Of a DNA stretch of 64,000 bases, positions 52,882 to 61,692 are shown piece by piece. Position 1 is the stretch's first letter. Each line of letters starts with the position of its first letter. The position numbers and the translations under genes were made by a program. The notes below the pieces were generated by a model. That model saw only the letters and a list, made by a program, of their open reading frames with translations, made no database searches and was not told where the DNA came from. This stretch comes from Crocinitomicaceae bacterium (GTDB taxonomy: Bacteria; Bacteroidota; Bacteroidia; Flavobacteriales_D; Crocinitomicaceae), in the NCBI GenBank assembly GCA_002709305.1, contig PAQM01000006.1:124001-188000 (forward strand), read 5' to 3'.

Positions 52882-54218
52882 GCTTTATGTGCAATATTGT
52901 TAAGACCTAAAACGGTTTTAACTGGACTAAACACTTGAGATGGAATTTCAACAAAGATAGTATTCCAATCGCTCATACCGCCATTCCATAATCCGGGTAA
53001 TTCACGGTATTTCATCTTAATATCTTTATTTGTTTTTTCAACAACAAAATATTTACTATCATCTCTGAAATCCAATAAATTAAGCTTATTACCTTCAATA
53101 TCAGTTTTACAGACAACCATAAAAACAGGATTAAAATGAGAACTATTCCTTAGAATTTCTTGTTGCTGATTTGACTTTGAAATTTGAATGTCCTCAACTA
53201 TTTGTTTAGTTATATTGTTTTTATTATTAACCCAAAAAGGTCCACCACCTGGTGCACCTTCATTTTTAACCATTCCACATACACGAGTAGGCCTTCTTTT
53301 TAAATGATTAAATTTAGATTCAGTAAAATTATTTATTTGTTGTTTGGATAAAAATTGATATCTAGAGTTTAAAGAAATAAGCCCATCTAAAGTATAAGAT
53401 TTACTTAGGTTAAGTATATCTTCTTGAAAATTCTTTAATGTTCCAATTAAAATTCCCCAAATATCCTCTGTTAAATTTGCTTTAGTAATGTGTTGAATGT
53501 TATCTATATTTTTTATTAAAATTAAATCAGAATCAATTTCATTTAAATTAGATAAAATGGCACCATGACCTGCTGGTCTTCTTAAAAAACTATCACCATT
53601 AACAATCGGGTCTTTATTAATATCAAAACAATAAGCATCAGAATCTCTATTCTGGTATGAAAATGAGCATTTCACATCTTTACTAACTTGCTTGATGTTT
53701 TGAAGTATTCTATTTTCAAATTCTTTTTGAATAGTGAAATGAACATTAACATCATTTTTTAAAAATAATTTAGCTTGTCTAACATGTTCTTGAAAAGCAG
53801 TATAAATTTTACCATTATCGACATGAAAAGGTATTAAACCTTTAGGGATTTCTCCATAATTTAATTCTGATTCACTTAACAATTCATGAATAATATTAGC
53901 ACGATGTTTTCTAGATTTAACAAGAGATGCAAAAGGAAATAAATCAAATTGATTAAAAAAAGCACTTACTACATCAGTATCTTTTCCTAACTCTATCCAC
54001 TCATATAAAAAATTAAACATTCTTGATCCAGAACCAGAAGCAGGTATGAAAAATGAAGGTGAAATATCAAGCTCTCTAAATGCCCTATAAGCTCTTTGTC
54101 TTTCCTTATTATTGAATCTAATTATTCCATCACCTATAGTACAAGCGGAATCCAAAACAACTCGACATTCATTATCAAAAACTTGACTTTTTTGTAGTAA
54201 AATATCTTCAGTGCTCAC
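52878..54218 (-). CDS. DUF4301 family protein
   Basis: The 446-residue protein matches DUF4301, a Bacteroidota family of unknown function. It has FIPASGSGSRMFNFLYEW near residue 57, which looks like the nucleotide-binding loop of nucleotidyltransferases, plus RPAGHGAILSNLNE near 224 and RVCGMVKNEGAPGGGPFWV near 324, which resemble sugar-phosphate nucleotidyltransferase motifs. Activity is inferred only. No ATG is near; the candidates are GTG 54218 and TTG 54227. The TTG lies in a near-consensus -7 box, so GTG is used, with doubt. Confidence 0.82.
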   Translation of the reverse strand: MSTEDILLQKSQVFDNECRVVLDSACTIGDGIIRFNNKERQRAYRAFRELDISPSFFIPASGSGSRMFNFLYEWIELGKDTDVVSAFFNQFDLFPFASLVKSRKHRANIIHELLSESELNYGEIPKGLIPFHVDNGKIYTAFQEHVRQAKLFLKNDVNVHFTIQKEFENRILQNIKQVSKDVKCSFSYQNRDSDAYCFDINKDPIVNGDSFLRRPAGHGAILSNLNEIDSDLILIKNIDNIQHITKANLTEDIWGILIGTLKNFQEDILNLSKSYTLDGLISLNSRYQFLSKQQINNFTESKFNHLKRRPTRVCGMVKNEGAPGGGPFWVNNKNNITKQIVEDIQISKSNQQQEILRNSSHFNPVFMVVCKTDIEGNKLNLLDFRDDSKYFVVEKTNKDIKMKYRELPGLWNGGMSDWNTIFVEIPSQVFSPVKTVLGLNNIAHKA

Positions 54219-54308
54219 TTGAATCAAAAATTATATTATGTAATAAAAGTCAAATTGATGAATATACAACTTAACATTGCAAATCTATAAAAAGAAATGT
54301 TTACGATT

Positions 54309-54971
54309 TTATTTTTTAAACAAAAACTTATTTGGAGATATTAGATCAGTCTTAACAGCATACATAACAATCCCAGCAGTATTTTTAACTCCAAGTTTTG
54401 ACATTATATTTTTTCGATGAGTACTCACAGTATGGGGACTTAAAAATATATATTTTGCAATTTGAGCATTAGTATATCCTTCTGCAATTAGACTAATAAT
54501 CTCACACTCTCTTTTAGATAATGAAATTGATTCACAAGATAAAATATCAGAATCAAGATTGTCTATATCTACATCTTTTATTATTTCTAAAATAGAACCA
54601 CAATAAAATTTTTCACCTTTTAAAGTTTCAGATACAGCATCCATGATCTCTGAAATTGAACAATCTTTCTTGACATAGCTAGTAACTCCTGATTTAAAAG
54701 CATCCACTATAACTTGAGGTGATTTCTCATATGTAATAGCTAATATCTTTATATTTGAATACAACTTTTTAAGTTTAACAACTACGTCGATACTAAAATT
54801 CATAGATGTGTAATCAATAATAACTAAATCAATGGTAAAAGAAGTAAGAATATCAAGAAGATCTTCAGAACTATTAGCTTCGGCAACAACAGAAATATCC
54901 TTATTTGTATTAAGTATAGACCTTAAACCTATTCTAATCAAATTATTACTATCTGCTAATACTATATTCAT
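54309..54971 (-). CDS. Orphan LuxR-family response regulator (NarL/FixJ type)
   Basis: The 220-residue protein has a receiver domain (1-120) with phospho-acceptor D54 in LVIIDYTSM, the lysine in SYVKKDCS, and a C-terminal LuxR HTH (about 150-212) with LSKRECEIISLIAEGYTNAQIA and LSPHTVSTHRKNIMSKLGV. The usual acidic pair near the start is reduced to D7-S8. No histidine kinase is next to it. Receivers of this type in Bacteroidota often answer hybrid or two-component kinases elsewhere; target genes are unknown. Confidence 0.93.
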   Translation of the reverse strand: MNIVLADSNNLIRIGLRSILNTNKDISVVAEANSSEDLLDILTSFTIDLVIIDYTSMNFSIDVVVKLKKLYSNIKILAITYEKSPQVIVDAFKSGVTSYVKKDCSISEIMDAVSETLKGEKFYCGSILEIIKDVDIDNLDSDILSCESISLSKRECEIISLIAEGYTNAQIAKYIFLSPHTVSTHRKNIMSKLGVKNTAGIVMYAVKTDLISPNKFLFKK

Positions 54972-54995
54972 TATTTAGAATAAATATAAATAAAG

Positions 54996-55003
54996 CAAAT
55001 ATA
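54996..55003 (-). promoter_or_regulatory. -7 promoter element upstream of the LuxR regulator gene
   Basis: Minus-strand TATATTTG, 24 bases before the ATG at 54971. It matches TAnnTTTG; no TTG at -33. It would let the regulator be transcribed independently of ilvE. Confidence 0.4.
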
Positions 55004-55023
55004 AAAATAACTATTATTAATTT

Positions 55024-56094
55024 CTACACTATGACAGACCAATTCATAGTATCTTCAATTCTTCCAAGTTTAAGATCACTTAAATGTTGACTAACTCTAG
55101 TTGATATATTTTTATTTGTCACAGGAGGAAGACTAAAAATTTGATTTCTAAATGCAATTTCACTTATTGAAGCAACAGTTGCAGCAGTACCTACTCCAAA
55201 TACTTCAGAAACTCTACATTTCTCTAAAGCAAAAACTAATTCATCAACTGAAATTTCTCGCTCTTCAACTGCAATATCCCATTTTTTTACTATATCAATT
55301 ACAGATCGTTTAGTTATACCCCTTAAAATAGTATCAGAAGATTCAGATGGTGTGATTAATTTTCCATCAATTACAAACATGATATTCATTGTACCTGATT
55401 CTTCTATGTATTTATGTTCAATTCCATCAGTCCATATTAATTGATCAAAGCCTTCCTTTTTAGCTTTTTTTGCAGGATATAGAGAAGCTCCGTAATTCCC
55501 CGCTGTTTTTGCTCTACCAACCCCCCCTTTACTAGCTCTTGTATAGAATTCTTCAATTTTAACACGTAATGGTTTTGAATAATAAAAGCCAACTGGACAA
55601 GTAAAAATGATAAAAGTATAATTATCAGATGGCTTAATACCAATAAAGCTATCAGTAGCAAACATAAAAGGTCTTATATATAAAGAAAAACCCTCTTTAC
55701 TAGGTACCCATTCCCTATCAATGTCAATTATCTTTTTAACTAAATCAAGAAAAACATCTTGATCAATAGTAGGCATACACATTCTCTCACATGATTCAGC
55801 AAACCTTTTAGCATTCATTTCAGGCCTAAATAAAAGAACATCACCTGCTTCATTTTTATTAGCCTTCATACCCTCAAAAACTGACTGTCCATAATGAATA
55901 GCAGATGTTGCAGGGTGAAGAGAAATAGAATCAAAAGGTTTTATTTCAGGGGTTTGCCAATCACCATCCATATAATTCATAACCAACATATGATCTGAAA
56001 AAACCTTTCCAAAAGTAATATTATCCCAATCAACATCATGAAGTCTTGATTTTTTTGTTCTATCAATGTTAATAGATGTAATTTCTTTTAGCAT
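55024..56094 (-). CDS. ilvE: Branched-chain amino-acid aminotransferase IlvE
   Basis: IlvE is the last step of leucine, isoleucine and valine synthesis. From ATG 56094 the enzyme has 356 residues. It shows LHPATSAIHYGQSVFEGMKA near 50, the PLP lysine in GRAKTAGNYGASLYPAKKAKKEGFDQLIW (lysine near 200), and IEESGTMNIMFV. The open frame extends upstream by 66 codons, but that region is hydrophobic, lacks family similarity and carries a strong promoter. The promoter predicts a short leader. Confidence 0.95.
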   Translation of the reverse strand: MLKEITSINIDRTKKSRLHDVDWDNITFGKVFSDHMLVMNYMDGDWQTPEIKPFDSISLHPATSAIHYGQSVFEGMKANKNEAGDVLLFRPEMNAKRFAESCERMCMPTIDQDVFLDLVKKIIDIDREWVPSKEGFSLYIRPFMFATDSFIGIKPSDNYTFIIFTCPVGFYYSKPLRVKIEEFYTRASKGGVGRAKTAGNYGASLYPAKKAKKEGFDQLIWTDGIEHKYIEESGTMNIMFVIDGKLITPSESSDTILRGITKRSVIDIVKKWDIAVEEREISVDELVFALEKCRVSEVFGVGTAATVASISEIAFRNQIFSLPPVTNKNISTRVSQHLSDLKLGRIEDTMNWSVIV

Positions 56095-56112
56095 AAATTT
56101 TTTTGTAGGGTG

Positions 56113-56145
56113 CAAAAATACACATAATGCTTGAATTTTCAAAAA
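56113..56145 (-). promoter_or_regulatory. Promoter of ilvE
   Basis: Minus strand: TTTTTG (56145-56140), 19 bases, TATTTTTG (56120-56113). Both elements match the consensus. The predicted start gives a leader of about 10 to 13 bases before ATG 56094. Confidence 0.75.
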
Positions 56146-56177
56146 GCAGATTAATAACATAAAATAAATTAATTGAG

Positions 56178-56185
56178 TAGATTTG
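56178..56185 (+). promoter_or_regulatory. -7 promoter element upstream of recQ
   Basis: TAGATTTG matches TAnnTTTG, 15 bases before the TTG start at 56201. No clear -33 TTG. The ilvE promoter lies 33 bases to the left in the opposite orientation. Confidence 0.45.
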
Positions 56186-56200
56186 ATTAAATGAAATAAT

Positions 56201-57865
56201 TTGAGTGAAACTAAAGATATACTAAAAAAATATTGGGGATTTGACCATTTCAGGTCAAAACAAAAGAATATTATTAGTAGTATTTTAGACAAAAATGATA
56301 CTCTGGCAATACTACCTACCGGAGGAGGGAAATCAATATGTTTTCAAATACCGGGAATTTTATTAAATGGAGTAACTATTGTTATATCTCCTCTATTAGC
56401 CTTAATGAACGATCAAGTAAATAAATTAAGGGCTAAAAATATTAATGCTAGTTTATTATCAAGCTCAATGCATTATAGAGAGATTGACATAATACTAGAT
56501 AATTGTCGCTTTGGTAAAACAAAATTTTTATATATATCACCTGAAAGATTAAAATCTAAACTATTCATAGAAAGAATAAAAGAAGTAAATGTCAGTATAA
56601 TAGTTATTGATGAGGCACATTGTATATCACAATGGGGACATGATTTTCGAACTAGTTATCAAGAAATTCATCAATTAAAAAAACATAAACCAAAAGTGCC
56701 TACCATTGCACTTACCGCCTCTGCAACAAGAATTGTAAAAGAAGACATCATTAAACAATTGGATTTAAAAAATGTAAATTGCTTTGAAGATAACTTAGCA
56801 AGAAAAAATATTCACTATAAAGTTATAGAAACAGAAAATAAATTAAACGAAATAAATAATTTCATTAAAAAAAACAAAGATGAATATGGAATTATATACT
56901 GCCAAACAAGAAAAAGTGCAGAATTAGTAACCAAGTATTTAAAAAAAAATAATTTAAATGCAAGTTTATATCATGGAGGCATAAATAATGATAACAGAAA
57001 AACTATACTTGATAATTGGCTAAAAAATAAGGTACAATTTATAGTTGCTACTAATGCATTTGGTATGGGTATAGACAAACCTGATGTTAGATTTGTTATT
57101 CATTACGAAATTCCATTTAACATTGAAAATTATTATCAAGAAACCGGCAGGGCCGGAAGAGATGGCAAAGAATCTATGGCAATTACATATTTTAATAAAA
57201 ACGATATAGAATTAATGTATTTAAAACTTAAAAAAAAATATCCACACAAAAATGATATTAAATCAATTTATAATTCTATATGTAATTTCTTAAATATTTC
57301 AATAGGTTCTGGAAATCAAGAAACATATAATTTTGATATCATTAAATTCAAAAAACTATTCAAAATTCCTTTAACAAAAATCTATCATTCATTAAAAATA
57401 CTAGAGACTAATGAAACAATTGATTTTTTTGAAAATACTATAAACCCTACACGATTAAAAATCATTGTTAATAATAGAGATTTACATGATTTTGAAAATA
57501 ACTTTCATAAACTTTCAAAGGTTATAAATATATTAACTAGAAGTTTCCCTGGTATATTCAATCAATACATTAACATTAATGAATCTAATTTATCACAAAA
57601 GATAAATATAAATGAATCAGAGCTAATCAATCAATTAAAATTACTTGAACAATATAATATAATTGATGTTAGCTACAAATCACTTTTACCGAAAATTAAA
57701 CTTTTACATGATCGAGTTACTGAAAAATATCTAAATATTAAATCAAATGCATATGAAGAGAGAAAAAAAATAGAAAAAGAAAAACTAGACGCTATGATAA
57801 ACTATATTAATACAAAAGATTGTAGATTAAAAATAATTAATGATTATTTTAATTCTTCTTCTTAA
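56201..57865 (+). CDS. recQ: RecQ-family ATP-dependent DNA helicase, C-terminally shortened
   Basis: The 554-residue helicase has all superfamily 2 motifs: LPTGGGKSICFQ (Walker A, near residue 38), IDEAHCISQWGHDFR (motif II plus aromatic loop), ALTASAT, GMGIDKPDVRFVIHY and the arginine-finger motif ETGRAGRDG. A WH-like region follows (about 370-520). The end INTKDCRLKIINDYFNSSS stops just after the CRxxxxxxYF part, where relatives continue into the CxxC zinc cluster; that part and any HRDC domain are missing. The start must be TTG, since no ATG lies before the first motif. Either a short natural variant or a 3' truncation. Confidence 0.9.
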   Translation: MSETKDILKKYWGFDHFRSKQKNIISSILDKNDTLAILPTGGGKSICFQIPGILLNGVTIVISPLLALMNDQVNKLRAKNINASLLSSSMHYREIDIILDNCRFGKTKFLYISPERLKSKLFIERIKEVNVSIIVIDEAHCISQWGHDFRTSYQEIHQLKKHKPKVPTIALTASATRIVKEDIIKQLDLKNVNCFEDNLARKNIHYKVIETENKLNEINNFIKKNKDEYGIIYCQTRKSAELVTKYLKKNNLNASLYHGGINNDNRKTILDNWLKNKVQFIVATNAFGMGIDKPDVRFVIHYEIPFNIENYYQETGRAGRDGKESMAITYFNKNDIELMYLKLKKKYPHKNDIKSIYNSICNFLNISIGSGNQETYNFDIIKFKKLFKIPLTKIYHSLKILETNETIDFFENTINPTRLKIIVNNRDLHDFENNFHKLSKVINILTRSFPGIFNQYININESNLSQKININESELINQLKLLEQYNIIDVSYKSLLPKIKLLHDRVTEKYLNIKSNAYEERKKIEKEKLDAMINYINTKDCRLKIINDYFNSSS

Positions 57866-57893
57866 AGATGTAAATGAATAAAAAAGTGTTTAA

Positions 57894-58694
57894 TTATGAT
57901 TTATTTATCATAGATTTTAATTCATGTAATTCTTTTTGTACTGTATTTATTGATTTAGAAAGATTATTATCATCTAATCGGACGTCTGGTAATTCTGGTG
58001 AAATATAATTAACGAATTTCCAAATTTCTAGTATGTCATTAACATGTACATAATAAGGTTCATAAAATGTATTGGTCGAAGAAAGTTGAAATGATTGTTT
58101 GGATTCTAACAAATTATGAATTACTTTAAAAACAACTCCTTCATCTTTAGTAATAATAACACAAGGAGTTCCATTAGAAATAGACATCCAATTCTGCACA
58201 AATTCACCAACTACAAAAGATCCCTCAACAACAGGAGGCATAGAATCACCTTTAATTGGAAAAGATCTATATTTTCTATCTCTAGATAAAAAGGGTAAAT
58301 GAAATGTTGGCAATACCTTTAAATAATCAGGATCTGCATATCCTGTAGTATATCCAGCACTAGCTTTAACAGGTACATGCTCAATTAAATCTTCATTTTT
58401 ATCATTAACTATAGTAGTTAACACACGTAACTTTTTACCTTCAATATCAATACTAAATCCTTGATCAACTTTCTTCCAATCGCTATTATTATATTTTTCA
58501 AAATCATTACGAACTAACTCATCTATCGAAACTTTAAAATAATCACTAATAAGCATTAAACTTTCAATATTCGGTTGAGCCACATTATTCTCATATCCAG
58601 AATATGAACTTCTTGTTAATCCCAATTCTTTAGCAAGATCTTCTTGAGATTTTTTAGCTCTCTTTCTTAATAATTTGAGATTTTTACCCACCAT
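57894..58694 (-). CDS. XRE-family repressor with LexA-like S24 peptidase domain
   Basis: The 266-residue protein has an N-terminal HTH_XRE domain (residues 4-60, QEDLAKELGLTRSSYSGYENNVAQP), a linker, and an S24 autopeptidase-like domain. The cleavage site A113-G114 is in VKASAGYTTGYADPDY, catalytic S151 in KGDSMPP and K190 in GVVFKVIHN. It resembles LexA and phage CI repressors: the damage signal (RecA filament) would make it cut itself and free its operators, though many Bacteroidota S24 repressors are not proven RecA-responsive. It is divergent from a MATE gene, with a perfect 17-bp dyad in the 181-base gap. Confidence 0.92.
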   Translation of the reverse strand: MVGKNLKLLRKRAKKSQEDLAKELGLTRSSYSGYENNVAQPNIESLMLISDYFKVSIDELVRNDFEKYNNSDWKKVDQGFSIDIEGKKLRVLTTIVNDKNEDLIEHVPVKASAGYTTGYADPDYLKVLPTFHLPFLSRDRKYRSFPIKGDSMPPVVEGSFVVGEFVQNWMSISNGTPCVIITKDEGVVFKVIHNLLESKQSFQLSSTNTFYEPYYVHVNDILEIWKFVNYISPELPDVRLDDNNLSKSINTVQKELHELKSMINKS

Positions 58695-58834
58695 AATGCT
58701 TAGTTTTTCGTCAATAAAATGACTGAAAATTAATCATTTATTCTACTACAAACAAATTTTATTGAAATTTTAAGTATAAAAAGAACAAAATGATAATTAA
58801 TATTCCAAAGTAATTTTAACGTTTTATTAAATTT

Positions 58835-58851
58835 GATTCATATAATGAATC
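58835..58851. promoter_or_regulatory. 17-bp perfect dyad, candidate operator of the XRE-S24 repressor
   Basis: GATTCAT-ATA-ATGAATC, both arms perfect. A second, outer inverted pair (AATTTGATT near 58830 and AATCAAATT near 58859) partly surrounds it. It lies 24 bases before the MATE ATG, where a repressor would block transcription, and 140 bases from the repressor's own start. Confidence 0.55.
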
Positions 58852-58875
58852 GTTTAAAAATCAAATTAACACTTA

Positions 58876-60204
58876 ATGTTAAACCTTAATTACAGTACAA
58901 TACTAAAAGTATCAATACCGTTAATGGCATCAACATTTATTCAATCTATTGTTTTAATAACAGATTCATCCTTTTTAAGTCGTTATGACACCTTAGCATT
59001 TGATTCAGCAGGAAATGCAGGTCTAATTTATATGACTTTCATTATGGCCATTAAAGGTTTTGGAGATTCTGCTCATATTTTGATAGCAAAAAATATCGGA
59101 AAAAATAATGAAAAAAAAATATCAAGTATCTTTTGGTCAACAATAATATTGAATCTAATAACATCAATATTACTTATTGCCATAGTATTTTTTACAATTC
59201 CAGATATTATAAATTCATATATAAAAAGTCAAGAAATTGCAAATGGACAAATAAGTTACTTAAAAATAAGATCATATGGTTTATTATTCATAACAATATC
59301 AATAGTAATAAATTCATATTTGATGGCTATAGGTAAAACAAGTATTTTACTTATAACATCTTTTATAATAGCAATATCGAACATACTACTAGACTATCTT
59401 CTTATTTTCGGGAACAATCTTATACCTCAAATGGGGATAGAAGGTGCAGCAATTGCATCAACTATTTCAGAAGGAATAGGGGCTTTATTCATTATATTAA
59501 TCCTATCACTCAACAAAAAACAAAAATCTCATAAATTATTTAAAAAAATAAAATATGACTTAAATACATTTAAAGAAAGTATTAAAATAGGTTTTCCAAT
59601 ATCAATGCAAGGTATAATTGGTCTATCTACATGGACAATATTTTTTATTTGGATTGAACAAATAGGAGAATATGAATTGACAATATCACAAACTATTCGT
59701 TCTATATATTTCCTGGCATTTATACCTATATTTGGATTTGCAGCTACAACAAAAACATATGTAGGGCAATATTATGGCAAAGGAAGTATAAAAGAAATAA
59801 TAATTTCTATTAAACGAATATTGTTTTTGTCATTATTGTTTTTATTAATTTTCTTTCATGGATCAATCTTATATCCCGACAAACTCATCAGTATAATAAA
59901 TCCAAACAAACTCTATATAAATGATACTATAGATATTTTAATATTCATGTCTGGATCAATTTTAATTTACTGTATTTCAAGCGTTTTTTTTCAAACAATA
60001 AATGGGGTTGGAAAAACAAAAGTAACCTTCTATATTGAAATAATATCCGTACTTATATATATAATATCAGCATATATTTTAATCAAAATAATTAAAGCTG
60101 ACATTTTTTGGATTTGGTCTGTAGAATATATATACTTCGCATCAATGGGAATACTATCATACATTTATCTAATTAAAATGAAATGGAAAACACAAAATAT
60201 CTAA
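58876..60204 (+). CDS. MATE family multidrug exporter
   Basis: The 442-residue protein has twelve predicted membrane helices in two MatE halves (about 10-180 and 230-400). The first half has LMASTFIQSIVLITDSSFLSRY; the second GFPISMQGIIGLSTWTIFFIWIEQ. These exporters swap sodium or protons for drugs or metabolites. The 3' end overlaps fmt by 22 bases. Position opposite an XRE-S24 repressor with an intervening dyad suggests regulated expression. Confidence 0.9.
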   Translation: MLNLNYSTILKVSIPLMASTFIQSIVLITDSSFLSRYDTLAFDSAGNAGLIYMTFIMAIKGFGDSAHILIAKNIGKNNEKKISSIFWSTIILNLITSILLIAIVFFTIPDIINSYIKSQEIANGQISYLKIRSYGLLFITISIVINSYLMAIGKTSILLITSFIIAISNILLDYLLIFGNNLIPQMGIEGAAIASTISEGIGALFIILILSLNKKQKSHKLFKKIKYDLNTFKESIKIGFPISMQGIIGLSTWTIFFIWIEQIGEYELTISQTIRSIYFLAFIPIFGFAATTKTYVGQYYGKGSIKEIIISIKRILFLSLLFLLIFFHGSILYPDKLISIINPNKLYINDTIDILIFMSGSILIYCISSVFFQTINGVGKTKVTFYIEIISVLIYIISAYILIKIIKADIFWIWSVEYIYFASMGILSYIYLIKMKWKTQNI

Positions 60205-61163
60205 ATAAAAAATACAGTATTGTTTTTATGGGTACACCAGAATATGCTGTCGAAATACTTAAATCACTATTTGAAAATGGTGTAATAATAAAATCTGTCA
60301 TTACTTCTCCTGATAAAAGATCAGGAAGAGGGCAAAAAATAAAGAATAGCCCTGTCAAAGAATATGCTCTAAAAAATAACTTAAGCATAATGCAACCTCA
60401 AAATCTTAAAGAAAAATCATTCATTAAAAAACTAACTAATTTAAAAGCAGACTTGTTTGTTGTTGTAGCATTTAGAATGTTACCCGAGATAGTATGGCAA
60501 ATCCCCCCCAAAGGAACAGTAAATCTTCACACATCATTACTACCTAATTATAGAGGAGCTGCGCCAATTAACTGGGCAATTATCAATGGTGAGAAAATAA
60601 CTGGAGTAACAACTTTTTTTATTGAAAGTCAAATTGATACAGGTGAAATAATTGATCAAACTTCCGTAGAGATAAATGAAAATGAAAATTTTCAATCTCT
60701 TCACAATAAATTAATAAAAATAGGATCCAAAACACTAATTAAAACAGTTACTGATATTTTCAACAATAACTTTAAATCAACTCCACAAAAAAACCTCATA
60801 AAATCTACTCATAAAAAAGCACCAAAAATATTTAAAGAAGATTGTAAAATAAACTTTAATCAACCAGTCAAAAATGTTCATAATTTTTGTAGAGGCCTTT
60901 CACCCTATCCAGGGCCTTGGATTAAATTTATAGATAAGAAAACTAATAAAATAAAAACAATGAAAATTTTTGAATCTAAAATAACTAATATTCATATTGA
61001 TAAGTCTTCTAATATAAACAAGAATGAAAACGGTTTACTTTTCCCATGCAATGATTATTATTTAGAAATACATGAAATACAGATCCAAGGAAAAAGAAAA
61101 ATGAATTTCAAAGATTTTTTAGCTGGAAACAATGTCAATAATATTAGTATAATTAATACTTGA
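60183..61163 (+). CDS. fmt: Methionyl-tRNA formyltransferase
   Basis: Fmt formylates initiator methionyl-tRNA. The 326-residue protein has VFMGTPEYAVEILKSL at residue 14, the catalytic N-H-D set in TVNLHTSLLPNYRGAAPINWAI and IESQIDTGEIID, and the C-terminal OB-like tRNA-binding domain. Family length is about 310 to 315. The ATG at 60183 lies inside the MATE gene, so expression is probably coupled; no separate promoter was seen. Confidence 0.95.
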   Translation: MENTKYLNKKYSIVFMGTPEYAVEILKSLFENGVIIKSVITSPDKRSGRGQKIKNSPVKEYALKNNLSIMQPQNLKEKSFIKKLTNLKADLFVVVAFRMLPEIVWQIPPKGTVNLHTSLLPNYRGAAPINWAIINGEKITGVTTFFIESQIDTGEIIDQTSVEINENENFQSLHNKLIKIGSKTLIKTVTDIFNNNFKSTPQKNLIKSTHKKAPKIFKEDCKINFNQPVKNVHNFCRGLSPYPGPWIKFIDKKTNKIKTMKIFESKITNIHIDKSSNINKNENGLLFPCNDYYLEIHEIQIQGKRKMNFKDFLAGNNVNNISIINT

Positions 61164-61224
61164 ATACTATTAAAGAATAGTAATTACAAATCATCACAAC
61201 CTTATTTACACTAATTTTCAAAGA

Positions 61225-61260
61225 TTTTATCAACAAAAAAAGAGTTTTATCAACAAAAAA
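61225..61260 (+). repeat. Tandem 16-bp direct repeat with DnaA-box-like 9-mers upstream of the HU gene
   Basis: TTTTATCAACAAAAAA occurs at 61225-61240 and 61245-61260, exactly 20 bases apart. Each holds TTATCAACA, one base from a DnaA box (TTATCCACA). The 20-base period places both on the same face of the helix, roughly. Function could be binding of DnaA or of HU itself. Confidence 0.6.
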
Positions 61261-61282
61261 CATGTTTTTTTCCCTAAAACCC

Positions 61283-61312
61283 TTGTGTGATTGGGATATT
61301 ACAATATATTTG
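61283..61312 (+). promoter_or_regulatory. Promoter of the HU gene
   Basis: TTG (61283-61285), 19 bases, TATATTTG (61305-61312): complete match. Leader about 35 bases. The tandem repeat at 61225-61260 lies directly upstream, a place suited to activation or autoregulation. Confidence 0.75.
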
Positions 61313-61354
61313 TTACGACAATTTTTTTTTTTAAACAATCTAAAAAAACACACT

Positions 61355-61627
61355 ATGAACAAAGCAGAATTAATTGATGCAATGGCATCTGATGCTGGAT
61401 TATCAAAAGCTGATGCTAAAAGAGCATTAGAAGGATTTGTAAATGCTACTACATCAGCATTAAAAAAAGGTGAAAGAATTTCTTTAGTTGGATTTGGATC
61501 TTTTTCTAAATCTCATCGTGCTGCAAGAACTGGGCGCAACCCACAAACAGGTGCAGAGATTAAAATTGCTGCTAAAAACGTTGTACGTTTTAAAGCAGGA
61601 TCTGATTTACAAAGCAAAGTAAATTAA
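61355..61627 (+). CDS. hup: HU family DNA-binding protein
   Basis: HU bends and compacts DNA as a dimer. From ATG 61355 the protein has 90 residues, the usual length: MNKAELIDAMASDAGLSKAD, LKKGERISLVGFGSFSK near 40-56, and the DNA-arm segment RTGRNPQTGAEIKIAAKN. The open frame extends 31 codons upstream, but that part is out of family and holds the promoter. A terminator follows 15 bases after the stop. Confidence 0.96.
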   Translation: MNKAELIDAMASDAGLSKADAKRALEGFVNATTSALKKGERISLVGFGSFSKSHRAARTGRNPQTGAEIKIAAKNVVRFKAGSDLQSKVN

Positions 61628-61641
61628 GAATATCTTATTCT

Positions 61642-61676
61642 AAAAAAAGGGAATCAAACGATTCCCTTTTTTTTTT
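61642..61676 (+). terminator. Intrinsic terminator after the HU gene
   Basis: AAAAAAAGGGAATC, loop AAAC, GATTCCCTTTTTTT followed by more Ts. Perfect stem of 14 pairs (seven of them A-T at the base). Confidence 0.92.
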
Positions 61677-61692
61677 ATAACTACATTTCATA

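Noticed and set aside
56095-56292. 66-codon upstream extension of the ilvE frame
   Set aside because: Hydrophobic, unlike the enzyme family, and it contains the complete ilvE promoter (56113-56145) and overlaps the start of recQ.
61262-61354. 31-codon N-terminal extension of HU
   Set aside because: HU proteins begin at MNKAELI; the extension covers the promoter.
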